Below are positions 5,799 through 5,864 of a DNA stretch of 5,864 bases, in pieces (positions within the stretch are counted from its first letter, which is position 1; every line of letters starts with the position of its first letter). A program made the position numbers and the translations under genes. The notes beneath the pieces were generated by a model that worked only from the letters and a program-made list of their open reading frames with translations, searched no databases and was not told where the DNA came from. Source of the DNA: Bacteroidota bacterium (lineage in GTDB: Bacteria; Bacteroidota; Bacteroidia; UKL13-3); assembly GCA_947460565.1 (NCBI GenBank), contig CANHJJ010000133.1:1-5864 (forward strand). Direction: 5' to 3'.

Positions 5799-5806
5799 CA
5801 AATATA
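5799..5806 (-). promoter_or_regulatory. Possible -7 promoter element for mfd
   Basis: On the - strand this reads TATATTTG, an exact match to the Bacteroidota TAnnTTTG -7 consensus. Transcription would start near 5792, giving a leader of about 62 nt that contains the 5754-5777 hairpin. No TTG/TTTG -33 element is found at the usual distance, so support is partial, and short matches like this arise by chance in AT-rich DNA. Confidence 0.25.
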
Positions 5807-5864
5807 TGTATCACCAAGATTAAACTATAATTTCAATCTCAGCAAAATCAATATTTGCAGATTA

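Overview
The window looks like chromosomal DNA from a member of the Bacteroidota. The evidence is the AT-rich composition, A-rich leaders without Shine-Dalgarno sequences in front of both large genes, a TAnnTTTG-type promoter match, and the character of the two proteins. I cannot name a genus. Two full-length genes are present and they converge. One on the + strand (351-1610) encodes a CNNM/CBS/CorC-type membrane protein, of the family still labelled 'hemolysin' or TlyC. One on the - strand (2284-5730) encodes the transcription-repair coupling factor Mfd. Both proteins are ordinary, intact members of housekeeping families, and nothing suggests that they work together.

By region: 1-350 is non-coding and holds small palindromes, including a perfect 10-4-10 stem-loop at 223-246. 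351-1610 is the CNNM/CorC gene. 1611-2283 is a 673-bp convergent intergenic region packed with repeats. It holds two 86/87-bp direct repeats (about 92% identical), a 13-bp inverted repeat closing a ~106-nt imperfect hairpin, two related purine/pyrimidine hairpins (one with pseudoknot potential), and another long imperfect inverted repeat. 2284-5730 is mfd. 5731-5864 is the mfd leader, with a GC-rich hairpin and a possible -7 promoter element.

The most interesting signal is a family of short palindromes found both between genes and inside mfd. The stem-loop at 223-246 and one inside the mfd coding sequence (2815-2838) have the same geometry (10-bp arms, GGGA loop), the same central 10-mer and the same GGACAA 3' flank. 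They differ at three base pairs, and each difference is matched on the opposite arm. The mfd copy fills exactly eight codons (V965-N972) in the linker between the helicase core and the C-terminal domain. This suggests an in-frame palindromic repeat insertion, comparable in principle to Rickettsia palindromic elements. No defence system, CRISPR array, transposase, tRNA or rRNA is visible.
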